Shown here: piece by piece, positions 6,635-10,658 of the stretch
Numbering within the stretch: the stretch's first letter is position 1
Layout: each line of letters opens with the position of its first letter
Assembly: GCA_040773965.1 (NCBI GenBank)
Contig: JAXGVG010000060.1
Span: forward strand, 1-10,658
DNA from: JAXGVG01 sp040773965
GTDB taxonomy: Bacteria; Pseudomonadota; Alphaproteobacteria; UBA9219
Length of the DNA: 10,658 bases
Direction: 5' to 3'
The notes under the pieces: generated by a model
Seen by the model: the letters and a program-made list of their open reading frames with translations, nothing else
Told to the model about the DNA's origin: nothing
Databases searched by the model: none
Position numbers and translations under genes: made by a program

Positions 6635-8380
6635 TTACCTTAAAAACGATCCCGCATGGATCTCGGCGTAAGCGGTCTTTCCTTCGGGCAGCGGCAGGCC
6701 AAGACGGGCGAAGGCGCGGTCTTCGGAGGCTTCCGCGCCTTTAAGTTCCAGCCAGGGCCGGTCGAGCGACGGGCGGCCAAAGTAATAGCCCTGCATCATA
6801 TCGACCTTTTCCTCGCGCAGCCAGCGGGCAACGTCTTCGGTCTCCACGCCTTCCGCCACGGTTTTCAGTCCGAGGCCGCGCGCGATACTGATAAGCATGC
6901 GCACAAGATGCTGTTGTTCGCTGTTGCCGATAAGGCTCAACAGAAGATCGCGGTCGATTTTCATGATAGACAACGGCAGCGTGCGCAGATGCCGGATGGA
7001 GGTAGAACCCGCGCCGAAGTCGTCCAGCGCGACCTGGCTGCCCATGCGGTTGAGGGATTCGGCAAGGCGTCGCGTTTCCGCCACGTCCATGATGGCGGCG
7101 GTTTCCGTAATCTCAACGATCAGCCGCCGCGCGACATCGGGCCGGGGCTGTAACACGCTTTCGACATAGGCGGGCCAGTCCGCTTGCGCCGCCGTGAGGC
7201 CGGAGATGTTCACGGCCAGCCGCAGTTTGTCGTAGGACTCCATCTCCCGCACGGCGAGATTCAGAACGTGCCGGTCGAACTCGAGCGCCAATCCCTGCTG
7301 TTCGACCACCGGAATAAAGTCGGCGGCTGTGATCGTTCGCCCGTCGTCGCGGAAAAGGCGGGCCAACGCCTCATAGAAAAGAACCTGGCCGGTTTCCGTG
7401 TCGATCACAGGCTGGAAGGCCAGCCGGAGCTTTTCCTGCTTAAGCGCGACTTTGACTCGTTCGGCGATTTCCAGAACGGCTCGGTTTTCCTGGGCGCGTT
7501 GGGGGGATTCGCGGTATTCGACGTGCTGATTGCGTCCGCGCCGACGCGCCTCGGTCAGCGCCTGTTCGGCGCGTATCATGATGGCGGTGGCGGCAGCCGC
7601 GAGATCGGTGAGTCGCACGCTACCGATCGATACCGTTATATGAATCGGCTCGCCATTCGCCGTTACGGGGCGGTTGCGAAAACTGTGCAGGAGGCGTTCG
7701 ATCAGGGGATGGGCCTCGCGGCCCAACCCGGGCAGGAGGATGCCGAACATGTCGCCGCCGGTGCGTCCGATGATGGCTTTGGTGGGACACAAATCGCCAA
7801 GGCGGTCCGAAACGCCGCACAAAAGAGCGTCGGCGGCCTTCGTGCCAACGGCCTCGTTTACGAAGGACATTTTATCGACGCTGACGGCAAGATACGCGCT
7901 GCTTTGCTTGATGTCCTTCGGGCCGGAGAGAACGCGGCCAATCTGCTCGACCATGGCTTCGCGGTTGAGACGGCCGGTCAAGAGATCGCGTTCGCGCAAC
8001 ACCTGCGCCGAGGCGAGGTTGCGTTGCGGCGGGGCGTCGATAACCCTGAGAAGGCCGCGCTGACGCGCGGCACGGCCGCCTTCATAGTCGGTCGTCCCGT
8101 GTTCGCAAACCCAAACGATCCTGCCGTCCGGAAGGCGAAAGCGGAATTCCCTGTCGAAAGCCTCCGGGCTTTCGCTGAAAACCAGAGAATGATCGTCCGG
8201 ATAAACGGCCTTGGCAAACGTTTCGGCGTTATGGGGCGGCTGGCCGCCGTTAGCGCCGAACAATTGCTGCCATGGGCCGAACCAAAGCAGTTGATCGGAG
8301 AGTAAATCCCAGTGATAGCCTATGTGGCCTGAAGCGGCGACAATGTCCGCCAGCGTTGAAGGATCAATCGGGTTTGCCAT
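6635..8380 (-). CDS. PAS-GGDEF-EAL protein, probable c-di-GMP phosphodiesterase, 581 aa
   Basis: This cytoplasmic signalling protein has three domains and no membrane segments. A PAS-like sensor (about 15-118) ends in FRFRLPDGRIVWVCEHG. The GGDEF domain (about 130-290) has the motif GGDMF at 208-212: the conserved fourth-position Glu is Met, so cyclase activity is probably lost. The EAL domain (about 305-555) looks complete: Glu337 in EAL, Asn391, Glu423, Asp453-Asp454 in DDFGAG, Lys474 in MKIDRD, Glu510 in AEGVET and Gln530 in QGYYFGRP. The likely reaction is hydrolysis of cyclic di-GMP to pGpG, with PAS and degenerate GGDEF as input domains; in related proteins a degenerate GGDEF can bind GTP and tune the EAL domain. 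The ATG at 8380 has only a weak upstream GGCGG. No partner gene adjoins it; two inverted repeats lie upstream. Confidence 0.92.
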   Translation of the reverse strand: MANPIDPSTLADIVAASGHIGYHWDLLSDQLLWFGPWQQLFGANGGQPPHNAETFAKAVYPDDHSLVFSESPEAFDREFRFRLPDGRIVWVCEHGTTDYEGGRAARQRGLLRVIDAPPQRNLASAQVLRERDLLTGRLNREAMVEQIGRVLSGPKDIKQSSAYLAVSVDKMSFVNEAVGTKAADALLCGVSDRLGDLCPTKAIIGRTGGDMFGILLPGLGREAHPLIERLLHSFRNRPVTANGEPIHITVSIGSVRLTDLAAAATAIMIRAEQALTEARRRGRNQHVEYRESPQRAQENRAVLEIAERVKVALKQEKLRLAFQPVIDTETGQVLFYEALARLFRDDGRTITAADFIPVVEQQGLALEFDRHVLNLAVREMESYDKLRLAVNISGLTAAQADWPAYVESVLQPRPDVARRLIVEITETAAIMDVAETRRLAESLNRMGSQVALDDFGAGSTSIRHLRTLPLSIMKIDRDLLLSLIGNSEQQHLVRMLISIARGLGLKTVAEGVETEDVARWLREEKVDMMQGYYFGRPSLDRPWLELKGAEASEDRAFARLGLPLPEGKTAYAEIHAGSFLR

Positions 8381-8465
8381 GAAGGGACCGCCAATAAAAC
8401 AACAAGAAACCGGGGTTAAGGGTTACAAAAAAGAACGAGCGTAAGTTCCGGACAATCGTTTCAAT

Positions 8466-8483
8466 GCCTTCATCATAGAAGGC
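8466..8483 (-). promoter_or_regulatory. Inverted repeat enclosing a -10-like hexamer upstream of the EAL gene
   Basis: GCCTTC (8466-8471) and GAAGGC (8478-8483) are perfect arms separated by six bases. Read on the minus strand the spacer is TATGAT, a five-of-six match to the -10 consensus, about 90 bases before the EAL start codon. A regulator bound here would cover the -10 element. The -35 position (AGGAAA-like) does not match consensus, so either an activator is needed or the promoter reading is wrong. Confidence 0.3.
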
Positions 8484-8544
8484 CTGCCTTAATTTTTCCT
8501 AAAATTGCAGGGATTTCATGGAAACAGGAAGGAAATGCCGGAGA

Positions 8545-8567
8545 AATATTCACGGCTTGTGAATATT
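8545..8567. promoter_or_regulatory. Perfect 23-bp inverted repeat AATATTCAC-N5-GTGAATATT (operator-like)
   Basis: Nine-base perfect arms at 8545-8553 and 8559-8567 flank GGCTT. The dyad resembles the binding site of a dimeric helix-turn-helix repressor. No T-run follows on either strand, so it is not a normal intrinsic terminator. It lies 165 bases upstream of the EAL gene, the only gene whose start it could control directly. No regulator gene is in the window. Confidence 0.4.
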
Positions 8568-8694
8568 CGTTAGCGATTTCTAAATAAAAAAACAAGGCAA
8601 GATGGGCTTTTCGGAAAGATGCGGTTGCAATTAAGCCGGACAAGAGAATGGTTATTAAAAAAGGGTAAACAATGACATACGTCCGTCCGAAAAG

Positions 8695-8732
8695 AAAAAA
8701 ACGAAGTTATAAGTTCGCGGTAAACTTACTTC
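8695..8732 (-). terminator. Intrinsic terminator of the exported-protein gene
   Basis: On the minus strand GAAG-TAAGTT (8732-8723) pairs with AACTTA (8715-8710) and, after a 3-base bulge, with CTTC (8706-8703), around a 7-base loop. Seven T follow (8701-8695). The left arm includes the TAA stop codon itself (8728-8726), so the hairpin starts inside the coding end. Confidence 0.5.
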
Positions 8733-9829
8733 ACCTTTGCTCTTTTCTTTCCATCCGTCTTTTTGCCGCCACTTGTTTGTTTCGTTTCCACCTGCTTGGC
8801 CAGTTGAATGAGCGTGCGCTGAATGGCGTCGCGCGCCGCGATGGCCTCGGCCTTATTGGCGCCGTCGCCTTCGTGCGTAAAGACCGTGTAGCGGTTCGCC
8901 GGATTCACAAAGAACACGATGGCCACGAAAACGGCCGCCTCTCCTTCCGGACCCTTCATGTGGCACTCGATGTCGGCCGGCCGCAAGGTCAACCCGCCGA
9001 CTTTCTCTTCCTTGCCGATGTTGGCGTTAAACGCGCCCTTGCATTTTCTTTTCAGCCCCTGAATGTGCAGGCCCATCAAATCGGTCAGGGTTTTGTCGGG
9101 AGGAGCAAGGCGTTCACGCACGCCACCGGTAAGAGCGCCGGTCCGCCAGACAAAATCGGCGGGACGTTGCGCGGTCGGGATATCGTCCATGCGCAAAGGC
9201 ATGATGTCCTTCAATCCCGAGGCGATCAAAACGGCCTTAAGCGTCTCGGGCAAAGCCTGTTCGGTCATGGCGGCGCCGGGATCTTTCTTGTCCCGGTTGG
9301 CGTCGATGCATTTCCTGAGGGCGTTGTAGGCGAAACTTATGCCCGGCGTGGGGAAATCCATTTTATTGCCGCCGCCCGTCACATGCAGGCTTTTGCTGGC
9401 CGTCAGCGCCTTGATGAAAGCCGGATTGGCGCCCATCTGAAGGAGCAGCGCGTTTTCATGAATGGCCGTCGCGCGAATGGCGCGTTCGGCGCCTGGCTCT
9501 TTTCCTTTTTCCGGCATCAGCGTGAGAAGCAGATCGTAATGGCTCCCGAGCGAGAAATTCGCATTCGGTATGGTCAGGCCGAGATTCACCTCGTCGGCGG
9601 GCGAACGCGCCACCGTAAGCTTGCGGTTGTCGGGATACACGTAGTCCACCAAACAAAAACCGAACGATCCGTCCGTATCGAAAACAGGTTTCGGCGCAGG
9701 GGCGGCGGCAGACGGCGCCTGTTCCGTACGAGCTTTGGCAGCAGACGGTTTTGTGGTTTTTTTGGGCGTGGCGGCAAAAGCCGGAAGCGCCCACAACAGG
9801 CAAAAAACGACAAGACGTACGTTTCGCAT
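8726..9829 (-). CDS. Hypothetical exported protein, 367 aa
   Basis: I do not recognise a named family. The N-terminus is a clear Sec signal peptide (MRNVRLVVFCLLWALPAFAA, cleavage probably after FAA at residue 20), so the product should be periplasmic or secreted. A Lys/Pro/Ala-rich linker (about 21-48) follows. Residues about 50-178 look like one beta-rich domain, starting FGFCLVDYVYPDNRKLTVAR and ending with ALRKCIDANR, with Cys59 and Cys174 near its ends. A second part (about 190-345) carries Cys263 and Cys289 and ends in an amphipathic helix. The four cysteines may form two disulfides; this is inference. The tail is strongly basic (KKTDGKKRAKVK). The ATG at 9829 starts the signal peptide directly and is therefore secure. 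The gene diverges from lpxD across a 166-base spacer and ends in its own terminator. Confidence 0.75.
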   Translation of the reverse strand: MRNVRLVVFCLLWALPAFAATPKKTTKPSAAKARTEQAPSAAAPAPKPVFDTDGSFGFCLVDYVYPDNRKLTVARSPADEVNLGLTIPNANFSLGSHYDLLLTLMPEKGKEPGAERAIRATAIHENALLLQMGANPAFIKALTASKSLHVTGGGNKMDFPTPGISFAYNALRKCIDANRDKKDPGAAMTEQALPETLKAVLIASGLKDIMPLRMDDIPTAQRPADFVWRTGALTGGVRERLAPPDKTLTDLMGLHIQGLKRKCKGAFNANIGKEEKVGGLTLRPADIECHMKGPEGEAAVFVAIVFFVNPANRYTVFTHEGDGANKAEAIAARDAIQRTLIQLAKQVETKQTSGGKKTDGKKRAKVK

Positions 9830-9897
9830 CGAACAATTACCGTTCTGGAAGAGACCGCCTCCACGCTACACCATCCCCCAAGCCGCGCCAACGGTAA

Positions 9898-9909
9898 GCC
9901 GAATTCGGC
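9898..9909. repeat. 12-bp perfect palindrome GCCGAATTCGGC
   Basis: This uninterrupted palindrome lies in the spacer between the exported-protein gene and lpxD, where a shared operator could sit. A longer-range inverted repeat, GGAAAAAC (9918-9925) with GTTTTTCC (9962-9969), follows on the lpxD side. Neither has independent support as a regulatory site. Confidence 0.2.
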
Positions 9910-9995
9910 GAAAGCAAGGAAAAACAAAGACTTCTTGTCGGGGAAAGGATAGAAAAGACCTGTTTTTCCGCCGCCAAACCGGCTAAACAACCGTT

Positions 9996-10538
9996 ATGGG
10001 AAAAACCTGCACAACCTCCGAAATCGCGCTTGCTCTTGACGGCCAACTGGTGGGCGACGGCCACATCGTCATCGCGCGCGTCACACACCCGGCCGATGTG
10101 CGGGGCGAAGCGGATCTGGCGCTTGCGGTGGATAAATCGCTGCTTCCTCTTTTAACGGAAAGCGAAGCGCGCGCCGCCGTAATCGGCAAGGATGCGGACA
10201 TCGAACCCGGCCTGCTGGACGCCATTATCATCGTGGAACGCCCGCGCCTTGCGATGGCGAAATTGACGGCACTTTTTGCCGAGCCCGTGCCGGTCGAACC
10301 GGGCATTCATCCGTCGGCGGTCGTCGAGCCGGGGGCGCAACTGGGCGAAAACGTGTCGATCGGTCCGCAGGTCTATATTGGCGAGGGCGCGGTGATAGGC
10401 GCGAACAGCGTTTTGCATCCGCACGTGTATGTGGGGCCGGAAGCCGAGATCGGGGAGGGCGCGCTGATTCATCCGGGCGTGAAAATCGGCGCGCGCGTGC
10501 TAATCGGGGACCGCTGCATCGTCCATTTCAACGCGTAG
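9996..10538 (+). CDS. lpxD: LpxD N-terminal portion, ended by an in-frame TAG
   Basis: LpxD is UDP-3-O-acylglucosamine N-acyltransferase. It transfers a 3-hydroxyacyl chain from acyl carrier protein to the 2-amino group of the UDP-glucosamine lipid A precursor, in the cytoplasm as a trimer. Residues 1-100 match the uridine-binding domain (THPADVRGEADLALAVDKSLLPLL...AAVI). From about 104 the left-handed beta-helix hexapeptides begin (IHPSAVVEPGAQLGENVSIGPQVYIGEGAVIGANS...). The reading stops at codon 181 with TAG (10536-10538), in the middle of the helix and before the catalytic His region, where intact LpxD proteins run to about 340 residues. The same frame continues as LGADGFSFVTP, so the gene is really longer. 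The ATG at 9996 fits the family N-terminus, though no good Shine-Dalgarno precedes it. Without readthrough the product should be inactive. Confidence 0.85.
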   Translation: MGKTCTTSEIALALDGQLVGDGHIVIARVTHPADVRGEADLALAVDKSLLPLLTESEARAAVIGKDADIEPGLLDAIIIVERPRLAMAKLTALFAEPVPVEPGIHPSAVVEPGAQLGENVSIGPQVYIGEGAVIGANSVLHPHVYVGPEAEIGEGALIHPGVKIGARVLIGDRCIVHFNA

Positions 10539-10658
10539 CTGGGCGCGGACGGTTTCAGCTTTGTGACCCCCCGGCTTGGCAGCGTGGAAAGCGCCAAGTC
10601 GACCGGCACGGTCGCCGCCACCAACGAAGAGCTTGTGCGCATCGCGTCGCTGGGCGCC
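10536..10658 (+). pseudogene. lpxD: Continuation of lpxD after the in-frame TAG (cut by window edge)
   Basis: After the TAG the same frame stays open for 40 codons to the window end and reads LGADGFSFVTPRLGSVESAK, then STGTVAATNEELVRIASLGA. This is the conserved GADGF turn and the insertion before the next helix strand seen in alphaproteobacterial LpxD. No base insertion or deletion is needed; a single substitution in the codon at 10536-10538 explains the break. GTG at 10563-10565 could in principle restart translation but has no ribosome binding site. Whether this is a true nonsense mutation, a sequence error or readthrough cannot be decided here. Confidence 0.75.

Larger units (their letters stand above)
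8381..8694. other. Intergenic region upstream of the EAL gene
   Basis: This stretch holds no convincing gene on either strand. It contains two perfect inverted repeats (8466-8483 and 8545-8567) that are likely regulatory for the minus-strand EAL gene. The right end abuts the terminator of the exported-protein gene. The rest is AT-rich with short A and T runs and no feature I can name. Confidence 0.6.

Noticed and set aside
7184..8305. Plus-strand open frame of 373 codons opposite the EAL gene
   Set aside because: It is antisense to a protein with intact catalytic motifs; a shadow frame.
8586..8621. A-run and CTTTTCGGAAAG mini-hairpin as a terminator
   Set aside because: Only a 4-bp stem and the A-run is not in a terminator position for any annotated gene.
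8672..9952. Plus-strand open frame of 426 codons opposite the exported-protein gene
   Set aside because: The minus-strand gene has a perfect signal peptide, sensible composition and a terminator. The plus frame has Arg/His-rich composition and runs through the terminator and intergenic spacer.

Overview
The window comes from a Gram-negative bacterium, most likely an alphaproteobacterium. It carries an outer-membrane efflux lipoprotein and a lipid A biosynthesis gene. The lpxD reading frame has the GADGFSFVTP...SVESAK...RIxSLGA layout that I associate with alphaproteobacterial LpxD. Most genes are moderately GC-rich; the first ~400 bases are clearly AT-richer and the first complete gene is intermediate. 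No tRNA, rRNA, CRISPR array or intact insertion sequence is visible.

Layout. 1-392: AT-rich stretch with a possible gene start leaving the window on the minus strand and a weak promoter for the next gene. 393-1364 (+): unrecognised basic, helical protein whose coding end contains its own intrinsic terminator and overlaps the next gene tail to tail. 5911-1359 (-): tight operon macA-macB-OMF lipoprotein (3-nt gap, then a 4-bp ATGA overlap), a complete MacAB-type tripartite efflux pump. 5912-6135: divergent spacer with a nested hairpin (6025-6081) followed, on the minus strand, by a terminator-like hairpin (5992-6020), suggesting a leader attenuator for the pump or a small RNA. 6136-6591 (+): bleomycin-resistance-like VOC protein. 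8380-6635 (-): PAS-GGDEF-EAL protein with a degenerate GGDEF motif and intact EAL residues, hence probably a c-di-GMP phosphodiesterase. 8381-8725: spacer with two perfect inverted repeats and the terminator of the next gene. 9829-8726 (-): unrecognised exported protein. 9996 to the window end (+): lpxD, interrupted by an in-frame TAG at 10536-10538, after which the LpxD frame continues to the window edge.

Functional links: the pump and the divergent VOC protein are both of drug-resistance type and share one regulatory spacer. The exported protein and lpxD form a second divergent pair at the envelope. The strongest second-look items are the amber codon in lpxD and the structured RNA upstream of macA. 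Everything else is ordinary or uncharacterised rather than clearly a new system.
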